A stretch of 64,000 bases of DNA. It comes from an uncultured Myxococcales bacterium (GTDB lineage Bacteria > Myxococcota_A > UBA9042). The stretch is taken from the NCBI GenBank assembly GCA_903924465.1, contig CAIYBN010000038.1:1-64000 (forward strand). Reading direction: 5' to 3'. Positions within the stretch are counted from its first letter, which is position 1, and the number at the start of each line of letters is the position of its first letter. The position numbers were made by a program, and so were the translations under genes. The notes under the pieces are model-generated. The model saw only the letters and a list, made by a program, of their open reading frames with translations. It made no database searches and had not been told where the DNA came from. This document shows, piece by piece, positions 25,249 through 34,006 of this stretch.

Positions 25249-25914
25249 ATGCCCCGCTCCACTTTCATTGCCGTCTTCACCGTCGCTGTCAGCCTCGCCG
25301 CCTGCGGCAACAGCACCGGCGCCACGCCGACCAGCGCTGACGATGCCAGCGCGGGCGACTTGCAAATCGCCGGCACCGACGCCAACGACACCGCCGGCGA
25401 CAGCACAGACGTCACCGCCACCGCCTGCGCACCGACGTATACGGGCACGATCCCCGGCGCGACGCTGGACCTATCCAAGACACCCTGCGTGTTTTCGATC
25501 AGCGCCGCCAAAGGCGTATTCAACCTCGGCTACAAGGTCAACGTCACCACGTCCGCCAAGATTGCGATCCCGGGCGACTTGGGCGGCTGTCCGCCGCAAG
25601 CCAGCAGTGTTCACGGCGGCGTCGCGACGTTCGAGCAAATCGACGGTCCCAACAGCCAGCGCTGGTGCATCTGCGACACCGGCCTGTGCGCGCCCGTCAA
25701 GCCGCCGTTCACCGCCACGGTCCCGGGCAGCTACGACGTGCCCTTCACCTGGGACGGCAACAACTGGTACGGCCCGTCCGATACCGGCAACAAGCCCGGA
25801 CCCGCGTTTCCGCCTGGCGCCTACACCTTCAGCGTTTCGGTCAGCGGCGACGTCGAGGGCGGCACGGCGCCGTTCACCGCGGTGGCCAAATTGCCCATCA
25901 CGCTCACGCCGTAG
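25249..25914 (+). CDS. Small secreted lipoprotein, unknown function
   Basis: The 221-residue product has a lipoprotein signal with lipobox LAAC (Cys about 18) and an Asp/Thr/Ala-rich linker to about residue 60. A predicted beta-sandwich-like region with seven scattered cysteines follows, including WCICDTGLC. No family is recognised. Linker style resembles the large Cys-rich lipoproteins of this window. GGAG lies 6 bases upstream of the ATG. It converges with the second exbD, 5 bases away. Confidence 0.75.
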   Translation: MPRSTFIAVFTVAVSLAACGNSTGATPTSADDASAGDLQIAGTDANDTAGDSTDVTATACAPTYTGTIPGATLDLSKTPCVFSISAAKGVFNLGYKVNVTTSAKIAIPGDLGGCPPQASSVHGGVATFEQIDGPNSQRWCICDTGLCAPVKPPFTATVPGSYDVPFTWDGNNWYGPSDTGNKPGPAFPPGAYTFSVSVSGDVEGGTAPFTAVAKLPITLTP

Positions 25915-25919
25915 TCCAG

Positions 25920-26378
25920 CTACTTCGGCTTGCCGCCCATGCCGAGCGAGACATTCTTGACGCCCAAGCCTTGCAGCTTGCCCAATAATTCGGCGACTTG
26001 CAGGTACTTCAGCTCCTGATCAGCCTCGATGCGCACCTGTAGGTTCGGCTCCTTGGCCAGCCGGTCGATGACGTCCTGTTCCAGCGTCTTGGGATCGGTC
26101 GCCGCGCCGGCGTTGTACAGCGCGCCGTCCTTGGTCATCTTGACGACGAGATCCTGCGCTGGCGGCTGATCGCTTGGCACCATGCCGGATGGCAACTGCA
26201 AATCGAGCGCCGTGGCCGCATCCGCATCGCGTTGGCCTTGATCCGTCACGACCGCGGCGGTGGACACCATGAAGATGATCAGCAGCACGAGCACGACATC
26301 GATGAGCGAGGTCAGGTTGAGATCGACCGACTCGCTGCCTTCCATGTCGTCGGCTGTGCCCCAGTCAAACCGCGCCAT
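25920..26378 (-). CDS. exbD: ExbD/TolR-family proton-channel subunit (second copy)
   Basis: A 152-residue protein of normal ExbD length. The membrane helix carries the essential Asp27 in LTSLIDVVLVLLIIFMV, followed by a periplasmic domain ending NVSLGMGGKPK. Its start overlaps the end of the upstream exbB by 14 bases. This pair has no adjacent tonB-like gene, so it may power a partner elsewhere or act as TolQR. Confidence 0.92.
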   Translation of the reverse strand: MARFDWGTADDMEGSESVDLNLTSLIDVVLVLLIIFMVSTAAVVTDQGQRDADAATALDLQLPSGMVPSDQPPAQDLVVKMTKDGALYNAGAATDPKTLEQDVIDRLAKEPNLQVRIEADQELKYLQVAELLGKLQGLGVKNVSLGMGGKPK

Positions 26379-27057
26379 GGGCCTCTCCCGCGCCGCGCGT
26401 TTGGTTGCCCATCGCCGTGATCAGCGCTTGCGGCGGCAGGCGCGCGAAATCGTCGGCGGCGTCTTCCACCAGCACCTGCACTTCCAGCACGGCATTTTGC
26501 AGCTGCGCCTTCAGGAATTGGTGCAACAGCACGATCACCAGCGCGACCGCCAGACCGCCCGCCGTGCTCACCAGTGCTTCCGACACGCCACCCGCCACGA
26601 CGTCCAAGCCGCCCGATCCCGACTGGCCGATGTTCTTGAGCGCCTGCATGATGCCGAGCACGGTGCCGAACAGCCCGGTGAACGGCGCCATCGAGCCCAG
26701 CGTTGCCAGCATGCCCAGCCCGCGTTTCAGCCGCAGCAGCAGCCGTCGCCCGTCCCGGCTCATTTCAGCCAGAATATCGTCGCGCGACGCTTGGCGGATG
26801 GCCGCTTCCACGCCGCGCATCAAAACCGGCGACAAACCCGCCGGCGCTTTGGAACAGAGCGACAGCACGGCCGGCAAATTGCCCGCGACCACGGCGTCGC
26901 GAATACGCCGATCCAGCGAACGCACGTGCGTGAGCAGCGCGCGGACGGCCAGCACGCGCTCGACGAAGATCGCCATGCCGACGAAGCCCAGCCCAGCGAT
27001 GGCAAACATCGTCGGGCCGCCCAGCTCAAAAAGGTGCCGCATCTGATCGAGATTCAT
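26365..27057 (-). CDS. exbB: ExbB/TolQ/MotA-family proton-channel subunit (second copy)
   Basis: A 230-residue three-helix membrane protein. The first helix is about residues 12-32. The family signature APFTGLFGTVLGIMQAL and the last helix LVSTAGGLAVALVIVLLHQF follow. It overlaps exbD by 14 bases and forms a two-gene unit. Sequence differs substantially from the first exbB in this window, so this is not a recent duplication. The start at 27057 is chosen from the membrane topology; only a weak GGAC is upstream. Confidence 0.92.
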   Translation of the reverse strand: MNLDQMRHLFELGGPTMFAIAGLGFVGMAIFVERVLAVRALLTHVRSLDRRIRDAVVAGNLPAVLSLCSKAPAGLSPVLMRGVEAAIRQASRDDILAEMSRDGRRLLLRLKRGLGMLATLGSMAPFTGLFGTVLGIMQALKNIGQSGSGGLDVVAGGVSEALVSTAGGLAVALVIVLLHQFLKAQLQNAVLEVQVLVEDAADDFARLPPQALITAMGNQTRGAGEAHGAV

Positions 27058-27233
27058 GTCTGTCCGATTGCCCCGCGAGAATCGTTCCAGGGCTGCAACA
27101 CCAGTGAGCGGTGAAACGTTCCCACCGCCACAGTATAGGCACTCGCCGCCAGCTACGGAAGCGATTCGCGTTGACACCGCGCAATCCTCCACCGATCCTG
27201 TTGCATCGACCGTTTCCCGGTCGTCGAGGTCCC

Positions 27234-28241
27234 ATGCGTCGGTTGAGTGGCGTGCCTTTTGAACCGTGGCTTCTGGAGCGGATCCAGAGCGCGCGGCATA
27301 TCCTGCTGTCGACGCACGTCGGCCCGGACGCGGATGGCCTGGGTTCGCAACTGGCCTTTGTGCGCGCGGCGCGGGCTTCCGGACGCACGGCGCTTGTCGT
27401 CAACGAGGATCCGCGGCCAAAACGCTACGCATGGCTGGATCCCGACGACGATATTGGTCACTTCGATCGCGACGCAGCCAAGCTGCAAGGCGCTGATTTA
27501 GGACTGCTTTTTGACACCCACGAAGTTGATCGGGCCGGGCGCCCGGCGCAGGCGCTGCGGCAGCAAGGTGTGGACGTTTGGGTCGTGGATCACCACGCGG
27601 TCAAGCCGGATCTTGACCTGCAAGGCTGCGTGGCGACGGAGTTTTCATCGAGCGGCGAACTGGTCTACCGGCTGCTGCAGGCGCTGGACTGGCCGATCGA
27701 TCCCGTGGCCGCGCGCGCACTGTACGCGGCGATCAGCTTCGACACCGGATCGTTCCGATTTCTGCGCAACCAGGCGAATACGCTCCGCGTCGCGGCGGAC
27801 TTGCTCGACATGGGCTTTGACGCAAATCCGGTGCAGGAAGCGCTGTTTGCCAGTCGGACCAGCGACGAGACGCTGCTCCTCGGTCGCGTGCTCGCCCAGA
27901 TGCAGTTCGCGGGCGACGGTCGGATCGCGTGGGCGGCGCTGGGTCCGGAAATTGGTGACGGCCTGAACCTGGAGGACGACGCCATCGGCGAGACGATCCC
28001 ACAGTTCGTGGGCGTGGACGGCGTGCTCATCGCGATGCAGCTCAAACCAGGGCGGAATCCAGGCCAATGGAAGCTCTCGCTGCGGTCCAAAGCCGCGGTG
28101 AAAATTGGCCACGTTGCGCGGCATTTCGGCGGCGGCGGTCATGAGCACGCGGCCGGCGCGACGCTGCAAGGGGACAAGGACGAGTTGGCGGCGCAAGTGC
28201 TGGCCATGCTGGAACAATCGCTGCCACAACTCTCGGTCTGA
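27234..28241 (+). CDS. nrnA: DHH/DHHA1 phosphoesterase (NrnA-like oligoribonuclease / pAp phosphatase)
   Basis: The 335-residue product has the DHH motifs: PDADGLGS (Asp32/Asp34), LLFDTHEVD (Asp93), VVDHH (118-120) and AISFDTGSFR (Asp169). The DHHA1 substrate motif GGGGHEHAAG is near 300. NrnA-type enzymes degrade short RNA oligonucleotides and nanoRNA, and some dephosphorylate pAp or cyclic dinucleotide products. They are Mn-dependent and cytoplasmic. GAGG lies 6 bases before the ATG. The next gene starts one base after the stop, indicating coupled translation. Confidence 0.92.
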   Translation: MRRLSGVPFEPWLLERIQSARHILLSTHVGPDADGLGSQLAFVRAARASGRTALVVNEDPRPKRYAWLDPDDDIGHFDRDAAKLQGADLGLLFDTHEVDRAGRPAQALRQQGVDVWVVDHHAVKPDLDLQGCVATEFSSSGELVYRLLQALDWPIDPVAARALYAAISFDTGSFRFLRNQANTLRVAADLLDMGFDANPVQEALFASRTSDETLLLGRVLAQMQFAGDGRIAWAALGPEIGDGLNLEDDAIGETIPQFVGVDGVLIAMQLKPGRNPGQWKLSLRSKAAVKIGHVARHFGGGGHEHAAGATLQGDKDELAAQVLAMLEQSLPQLSV

Positions 28242-28242
28242 C

Positions 28243-28470
28243 ATGCGCCCATCCAAAATCGTACAGCGCGACGCGATGGTGTGCTTGTGCAACCGCGTGT
28301 TCCGCAAAGAGATCGAGGCCGCCATGGACCGCGGGGCCTGCACGCTCGCACAGGTTTTTGACGCCACATCGGCGGGCTGCGGTCCCTGCGGCGGAACGTG
28401 CCAGCCACTCGTGGTCAGCATCATCCGGGAACGCTTGGGCGTCGGCGCCGTCACGGAAGGCGAGCTATGA
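28243..28470 (+). CDS. BFD-like [2Fe-2S]-binding ferredoxin
   Basis: A 75-residue protein matching the bacterioferritin-associated ferredoxin fold. Cluster ligands are Cys14 and Cys16 (CLC) with Cys46 and Cys49 (CGPC), the C-x-C, ~30 residues, C-x2-C spacing of Fer2_BFD; an extra Cys53 follows. In other bacteria BFD reduces and mobilises iron from bacterioferritin, and fused BFD domains serve NAD(P)H oxidoreductases. No bacterioferritin is nearby. It lies between the DHH phosphoesterase (1-base gap) and the SWIM protein (ATGA overlap). Confidence 0.85.
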   Translation: MRPSKIVQRDAMVCLCNRVFRKEIEAAMDRGACTLAQVFDATSAGCGPCGGTCQPLVVSIIRERLGVGAVTEGEL

Positions 28471-30083
28471 AAATCGACGAACGCAGCGTGCTCGCGGCTT
28501 TCGCGCCCATCCTGCACCGCCTGTCGACGGTCACGTGGGCGGGCGCGCGGTCCGCTTCTCAAGGCGCCCGTTTGCAGCGCGACGGCGCGGTGGGCCGGAT
28601 TCGGCCAGTGGCAGAAAACATGCTTGCTGCGTCGGTTTTTGACGGCGTGCATCAACGTGTCGAATTGTCGATTGTGCGTCAAGAACTGCATGCCTCGTGT
28701 TCGTGCGGCGAAGCGCCGTGCGCGCACGCGGTGGCGGCCGTGCTGGAGTCCGCGCGGACGGCCCGACAGGCGCATGCGGCCGTGGAACAGCAGTCGGATG
28801 TGCTCGCTGCCCTGCGCTCACGGTTGACGCGCTCGCAGGCGCCGGAGAAGCCGACCGAACCCGCGCGCATGTTGAGCGACCTCGGGCGCATGCCTCTGGA
28901 CGCAGCCGTCGACATGGTGGCGCTGAGCTGGCGGCAATCGCTGCGCCATGGACCGCAGGACATTCAGGATCTGCTGGGCCTGGTCGATCGTCTGGAGGCA
29001 CAAGCCCGCGACGATCACGCGTTGGCGCGCGACCTGGCCTTGCGGCTGCTGACGGCGCTCGGTGCCACCAAGGTCGTGTTCAGTGGCATGCCAGAGGCCG
29101 TGGAGCCGTCGATCCGCCTGCTGGCGCGTCTGGCTCTCGATCGGCCGCTGGACTTGGGTCCGCAGTGGAATCTCCTGTTTGATTTGGCCGAAGCGGGCCA
29201 TCCGCAGGTCGCCGTCCATCTGGCCATTGGCTTGGAGCACGCGGCGATTCGGTCGTCAGAGCTGGCGGTTGCGCTGGCAGAAATGCTCTCCGGTCGCGTG
29301 CTGGCACAGCGCGCGATCTGGCGCGAAGTGGCGACGCCGACGTCCCGCGATGCGCTGGCCGATGGTTTGGTCGTGGCGCTGGTACGGCACGACAACTTGC
29401 CCGCAGCGCTGGAACTGGCGCAACTCTGGCCGCCGATGCGGTCGGGCGCGCTGGCGCTGGCGGAGGTTCTGGGCAGTCTGGGTCGCCACGCCGAGGTGCT
29501 GCATTTGGCCGAGCACTATGACCCGCGTGGGGAAATCTGGCAGGCGCTGATCGCGGCTGCCATGACGGCAGCCACGCCTGAACATCCCAAGGCCGCGCGA
29601 CAACTGGCGCGGGCCGCGTGGCAGCGTGGGCCGAACTTGCACACGTTCAACCAACTGGCGCAGCTGAGCCGCGGCGAGCTTTGGCGCGAGGAACGGCATA
29701 CGCTGGCCTCCCAGGCGCTGGCGGAAGATGACGTGGCGTGGCTGGCCGAGCGGCTGGCTCAGGAACCCGACGCGGTGGATGCCTTGCTGGAAGTGGCGCT
29801 GCAATGGCCGCTCCGCGAACGTTTTCAACGCGAGGCGCTGACGCACCTGGAAAGATTGTCGCCGGAAGCGGCGTTTCGCATCCGCGCGCTGCGTGTGCAC
29901 TCGCTCGTCGTCACCAACGTCGCGGCGCGCACGCTGAAGGACGAGTTGGTGCGGCTGAAGGAATGTGCCACAGCGCTGGGCGAGCCGGGACTGGCCAGCG
30001 AATTCGCGCGGCTGCTCGTGCGGGAAGTCGGTGAAAAGGCCGCGTGGGTGAGTGCCGTGTCGGCGGTTTTTGGCCGCGCTTGA
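28467..30083 (+). CDS. SWIM zinc-finger protein with long helical region
   Basis: The 538-residue product carries the SWIM signature CxCx4CxH at Cys78, Cys80, Cys85 and His87 (SCSCGEAPCAH). The preceding small beta-strands (AVGRIRPVA, QRVELSIV) are typical of that domain. From about 150 to 538 it is almost entirely helical and Leu/Ala-rich with helix-pair periodicity, suggesting a TPR-like or HEAT-like scaffold. SWIM fingers bind nucleic acid or protein; the helicase often found beside SWIM proteins is absent here. It is coupled to the BFD gene by ATGA. The role is unknown. Confidence 0.8.
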   Translation: MKIDERSVLAAFAPILHRLSTVTWAGARSASQGARLQRDGAVGRIRPVAENMLAASVFDGVHQRVELSIVRQELHASCSCGEAPCAHAVAAVLESARTARQAHAAVEQQSDVLAALRSRLTRSQAPEKPTEPARMLSDLGRMPLDAAVDMVALSWRQSLRHGPQDIQDLLGLVDRLEAQARDDHALARDLALRLLTALGATKVVFSGMPEAVEPSIRLLARLALDRPLDLGPQWNLLFDLAEAGHPQVAVHLAIGLEHAAIRSSELAVALAEMLSGRVLAQRAIWREVATPTSRDALADGLVVALVRHDNLPAALELAQLWPPMRSGALALAEVLGSLGRHAEVLHLAEHYDPRGEIWQALIAAAMTAATPEHPKAARQLARAAWQRGPNLHTFNQLAQLSRGELWREERHTLASQALAEDDVAWLAERLAQEPDAVDALLEVALQWPLRERFQREALTHLERLSPEAAFRIRALRVHSLVVTNVAARTLKDELVRLKECATALGEPGLASEFARLLVREVGEKAAWVSAVSAVFGRA

Positions 30084-30089
30084 ACGGTG

Positions 30090-31139
30090 TCACCCGTCGA
30101 GACGTGCCAGCCGCTCGCACAGCGCCAACGCGACAAGTGCGGATTGCCGGTCAAAGGCCTGGTGAGCAGCGGCACGCGCGCGGTCCAGCGTCGCATCCAA
30201 ATGGGCACGCGCCGTCGCTTCGCCACCGACCTCACGCACCCAGGCCACCGCGTGGGCCACGTCGCCATCGCTGGGCGGTGAGCCTTGCGTTGCCTGACGC
30301 AGCAGGGCCCGAATTCCATCGGCTTCGGCACCCGGAACGTCGCGCAGCGCAACAAGCACCGGCCACGTCGGTTTGCCTTCACGCAGGTCCGCACCGGCGT
30401 CACCGCGGCCCTTGGTCCCGAGCAAATCCAGCAAGTCATCGCGAATCTGGAACGCCAAGCCGATTTCCCGACCCAGCGCCCACGCGGCCTGTTCGGCCTC
30501 CGGCCCCCGGCGCAACAGCCGCGTCGCGCCGACAAAACAGGCAGAGAACAGCGGTCCAGTCTTGGCCAAATGCACCGATTCGACATCCAGCAAAGTCGGC
30601 TGCGGCAGATCGCGCAGGGCCAGATCGGCAACTTGCCCGCGAATCGTTTCGCAAAGCGCGTCCGCGAGGAGCGCGCCCAGCGGCGCGCGCAGATCGGCTG
30701 CGATCGCATCCGACCGCAGCACAGCGGCAACCGCACCCATCAGCAGCGCATCGCCAGCGTTGATCCCTTGCGCCACGCCAAATTGCGTCCACAACGTCGG
30801 TCGACCGCGCCGGAGCGTGTCGCCGTCCTGGATATCATCGTGGACCAACGTGCCGTTGTGAATCAGCTCGACGCCCGCGCCAAACACGCGCGCAGCGTCC
30901 ACCGGCCCGTGCTCGGCTGCCACGAGTGCCGGCGTCAACAGCGCGCGCAACCGTTTGCCACCACTGGCCAATTGGTCGCGACACATCGCGGTCAGCAAGT
31001 CCTGACCGGCTGGTCGGGTCACGCCCACAGGCACGTGCGGCTGTGGCGCTTGCAAAAGTTCGAGAGCCAACTCCTCGCAATCCGTGAGAAACGGCGCAAT
31101 GAGCGTTTCCAGCAGGGGCAAAGGGTGCGGTGCAGTCAC
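30090..31139 (-). CDS. Polyprenyl (geranylgeranyl-type) diphosphate synthase
   Basis: A 349-residue all-helical trans-prenyltransferase condensing IPP with allylic diphosphates. The first Asp-rich motif is DDIQD (in LVHDDIQDGD), without the two-residue insertion of bacterial FPP synthases. The second is DDLLD (IRDDLLDLLG). Small residues (Gly, Thr) at positions -5 and -4 before the first motif suggest C20 or longer products, though length cannot be read safely. The GTG start at 31139 is favoured by GGAGG four bases upstream and by a GTGA overlap with the kinase gene. It is the last gene of the mevalonate operon. Confidence 0.92.
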   Translation of the reverse strand: MTAPHPLPLLETLIAPFLTDCEELALELLQAPQPHVPVGVTRPAGQDLLTAMCRDQLASGGKRLRALLTPALVAAEHGPVDAARVFGAGVELIHNGTLVHDDIQDGDTLRRGRPTLWTQFGVAQGINAGDALLMGAVAAVLRSDAIAADLRAPLGALLADALCETIRGQVADLALRDLPQPTLLDVESVHLAKTGPLFSACFVGATRLLRRGPEAEQAAWALGREIGLAFQIRDDLLDLLGTKGRGDAGADLREGKPTWPVLVALRDVPGAEADGIRALLRQATQGSPPSDGDVAHAVAWVREVGGEATARAHLDATLDRARAAAHQAFDRQSALVALALCERLARLDG

Positions 31140-32083
31140 ACGACCTCCGGAGCGATGTCGGCGGGTAAATGCGCGACGAGATGACCGCCGCGACATTGCC
31201 AGTCGTGGGCGAGTCGGGTGATGGCGTCGGCGTTGTCGGCGAACGCGAGGACACAATCGCCGCCGCCGGCCCCGGACGCCCGCGTGACACAGCCGTTCGC
31301 CACAATCCGTTCACGCACGGCTGCGATCGGCGGTGGGATCAGGCTCGGATCGTCCGTGGCTGCTGTGACAAAGGCGTCATCACAAGCTTGCAGCGCCGTC
31401 AGGATGACCGACGGCGGGCCGGACCAGACCTGCAGGAGGTAGCGCGCCGCGCGATCAATGGCGTCCAAACGTGCTTGCGCCATGGGCACTTTGTCGAGCG
31501 CCGCTTGCGTCGGTGCCGGCTCGCCGGAGAAGAGCGCCAAGCCGTAGAGGCCGGACGGCCACGGCACGTGGCGAGCCCGGTCCGGTGACCGTTCGTACGC
31601 CACACAACCGCCAAACGCGATGGTGGTGACGTCGTAGCCGCTGCCGGTACCTTGTCCCCCTGCGTGAATTTGCCTTGCGGCTTCAGCGAGTTGACCGGGT
31701 GACCACTGAACGCGTCGGTCTTCCAGCACCGCGCGAACCGTCGCGATCGTCACCGCCGCGCTCGTGCCCAGGCCCACTTTTGCGCCACCGACTGCGCCCG
31801 TAACGTCGAGGGTCAAATGGCAGGCAAGGGACAGCCCCGCGTGTTGTTCGAGCCACGCCAGCGCGCGCGCGACAAACCCCAGCAAACCAGTGGCATGCCA
31901 AGGCTTGGACTCAAGCACAAACGTCTGGTCGAACGCGTGCATCGTCACACCTGGCGCATCCAGCGACAGCTTGGAACGCACCACATCGCCGACCGCCACC
32001 GCCAGCGCGACGCCGTGCGGCCGCAGCACCGCGTATTCGCCCGCCAGCATCAGCTTGCCTGGAACGACGCGCAGCTCAGCCAC
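31136..32083 (-). CDS. mvaK2: Phosphomevalonate kinase (GHMP superfamily)
   Basis: About 315 residues. Motif 1 reads VPGKLMLAGEYAVL, which with the GEY ending is characteristic of phosphomevalonate kinase. Motif 2 is GLGTSAAVT and motif 3 SGAGGGDCVLAF; GSGYDVTTIAFGG also fits. It makes mevalonate diphosphate from the 5-phosphate. The start is inferred as GTG at 32083, overlapping the mvaD stop by 8 bases. A longer ATG-started reading inside mvaD would add about 20 residues atypical for the family. Confidence 0.87.
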   Translation of the reverse strand: MAELRVVPGKLMLAGEYAVLRPHGVALAVAVGDVVRSKLSLDAPGVTMHAFDQTFVLESKPWHATGLLGFVARALAWLEQHAGLSLACHLTLDVTGAVGGAKVGLGTSAAVTIATVRAVLEDRRVQWSPGQLAEAARQIHAGGQGTGSGYDVTTIAFGGCVAYERSPDRARHVPWPSGLYGLALFSGEPAPTQAALDKVPMAQARLDAIDRAARYLLQVWSGPPSVILTALQACDDAFVTAATDDPSLIPPPIAAVRERIVANGCVTRASGAGGGDCVLAFADNADAITRLAHDWQCRGGHLVAHLPADIAPEVV

Positions 32084-33071
32084 GTTCCGGAACCAATCGG
32101 GCACCGTCGCCGACGCGTGTCTGCAAAACCGCTTCAACGCCATCGATCTCCGCCAGCGCCGCGGCGACGGGTCCGGCATCGCTCGGCTCGACGAGCACGA
32201 CAACCGACGACCCGGCGTCAATGGTGAAGCAGCAAGCGGTGCCTTCGGCACGCAGATTGCGGACCGTGTGGATCACGGCCACGGTCGCGGGCTGCCAGTA
32301 CAACAGCGGCGGCCGACTCGCCATCATCGTGCCGTGCATCGCCATCGCATTGCCTTCCACCACTTCAGCCAGCCGCTCCATGTCTTTTTGCGCCAGCGCC
32401 GCCTGACACGCCACGACGTCCTGCTGGCATTGCTCGATCCAGCCGCGAAACGTCAGCGAATCCGATGCCGCCATGCGCATACCGCTGGTCGATGACACTT
32501 TCTTTTTTCCATCGCGGACTTGCGCCACAAGGATCGTCAGCGGCCAATGATCGGCGGCGAACAGTTGCCGTGCTTCGGAGTCCGATCCGTCAGCTTTCTG
32601 GCCACATTCCCATTGCACATAGCCGCCGTGGATCGATCGACTGGCCGAGCCCGAGCCCGTCCGCGCCAGCCGCGAGAGCGTCGCCTTGTCCAGATCAAGG
32701 CCGTAGGCGTGCGACGCGGACATGGCCAAGGCGGCAAAAGCCGAAGCGCTGGACGCCAAACCGCGGGCCGTGGGCACGGTGTTGATGGAATTCAGCCCGG
32801 CGAACACGTCCGATCCGGCCATTTCCCGAATGATGCCGAGAACACGGCGTACTTTGATCATACCGGCATCGTCGAGAGGGCGATCGTCAACCGCCATGAC
32901 GTCGTGCGTCAGGCCCGGCTCGGGGGCGCAAACGGTCAGGGAGCCAAGCTCGCTCAACGTGACGGAAATCGAGGAAGCCAATGGCAAGTTGAGCGTGTGA
33001 TCGCGCTTGCCCCAATACTTGGTCAGCGCGATGTTGGAAGGCGCGAACGCCGCTGCGCGTTGCAACGTCAT
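32076..33071 (-). CDS. mvaD: Diphosphomevalonate decarboxylase
   Basis: A 331-residue enzyme converting mevalonate diphosphate to IPP with ATP. It shows the hallmark NIALTKYWGKRD near the N-terminus, the phosphate-binding loop ARGLASSASAFAALA, and the late catalytic aspartate in TIDAGSSVVVL. The length matches bacterial and yeast-type enzymes. The ATG overlaps the upstream kinase stop as ATGA and has GGAG eight bases before it. Confidence 0.94.
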   Translation of the reverse strand: MTLQRAAAFAPSNIALTKYWGKRDHTLNLPLASSISVTLSELGSLTVCAPEPGLTHDVMAVDDRPLDDAGMIKVRRVLGIIREMAGSDVFAGLNSINTVPTARGLASSASAFAALAMSASHAYGLDLDKATLSRLARTGSGSASRSIHGGYVQWECGQKADGSDSEARQLFAADHWPLTILVAQVRDGKKKVSSTSGMRMAASDSLTFRGWIEQCQQDVVACQAALAQKDMERLAEVVEGNAMAMHGTMMASRPPLLYWQPATVAVIHTVRNLRAEGTACCFTIDAGSSVVVLVEPSDAGPVAAALAEIDGVEAVLQTRVGDGARLVPERG

Positions 33072-34006
33072 GAGTTCTCCGGATAAATGGCCAATGTCCA
33101 AAACGTGCGAATGCGCGGGGCGATCGCCGCCGCAACGGCTTGCGCTTCGTCTTCGGTCCGGCAAAGGGCCAGCAACATGCCGCCCAAGCCTGCGCCCGTC
33201 TGCTTGGCGGCCAGCGCACCAGCAGCACACATCGCCGTGAGCGTCTCGCGCATCGCCACATTCACGACGCCCAAGGGTTCCATCGCCTCGCCGGCCGTTC
33301 GCAGCGCGATGGCCAGGCGCGTCAGGTCGCCCGATTCCAATGCGTCCAACGCCTGATCGGCCGCGGCAGAAGTCTGGTCGTTCAAGGCGCGCACGGCCTC
33401 TGCACCGAGTTCACGCCGTTCGTGCATGGCAATCGCAATCGCGTCGCGGGTCGGCACCGACGCCCCCAGATCCGCGAGCAGCCAACGCGCCGTCGCCAGC
33501 TTGGGCGCGACCCGCACGCGTTGCAGAACTTGGCCCTGTTGGAACAGCACCGGCTCCGTGCCCGCCGCAGCCGCCGGATCGAGTCCGGAGGAACGGCCGT
33601 GAACGATCGATTCGCACTGGCGAGCGGCTTGCAGCAGCTCCGCAGGCGTTGGCTCGGCACGCTCCGCAAGTTGCCAGGAGGCACGGACCGCGGCAACTGC
33701 GAGCGCCGCCGACGAGCCCAGACCGCGCCGCATGGGCACTGTCGACACAATGTGCGCGCGAATCTCGCCGGTCAAACCCGCCGACTGCGCCGCCGCGACG
33801 AACATTTGCCGCGTGTCGTGCGCCACCTGGGGGTCGACGTCGTCGTCCAGCACCACGCGCAACGCACCCGCATCGCCACGCATGAGCGTCACGTCGGTGC
33901 GAAAAGGCGGCAAACCGATGGCCAGGGCCCGCGCGCCGTCCATCACGTGGTGTTCGCCGATCAGAATCGTCTTGCCGTGCCCATGGCCTGTCGCAGTCGT
34001 CGTCAT
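33068..34006 (-). CDS. mvaK1: Mevalonate kinase
   Basis: A 312-residue GHMP kinase phosphorylating mevalonate. Motif 1 is GHGKTILIGEHHVMDGA, motif 2 PMRRGLGSSAALAVA and motif 3 KQTGAGLGGMLLAL; the catalytic aspartate is in SSGLDPAAAAG. The GEHxV ending of motif 1 separates it from the phosphomevalonate kinase two genes downstream. ATGA overlap with fni upstream; GAGG precedes the start. Confidence 0.93.
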   Translation of the reverse strand: MTTTATGHGHGKTILIGEHHVMDGARALAIGLPPFRTDVTLMRGDAGALRVVLDDDVDPQVAHDTRQMFVAAAQSAGLTGEIRAHIVSTVPMRRGLGSSAALAVAAVRASWQLAERAEPTPAELLQAARQCESIVHGRSSGLDPAAAAGTEPVLFQQGQVLQRVRVAPKLATARWLLADLGASVPTRDAIAIAMHERRELGAEAVRALNDQTSAAADQALDALESGDLTRLAIALRTAGEAMEPLGVVNVAMRETLTAMCAAGALAAKQTGAGLGGMLLALCRTEDEAQAVAAAIAPRIRTFWTLAIYPENS

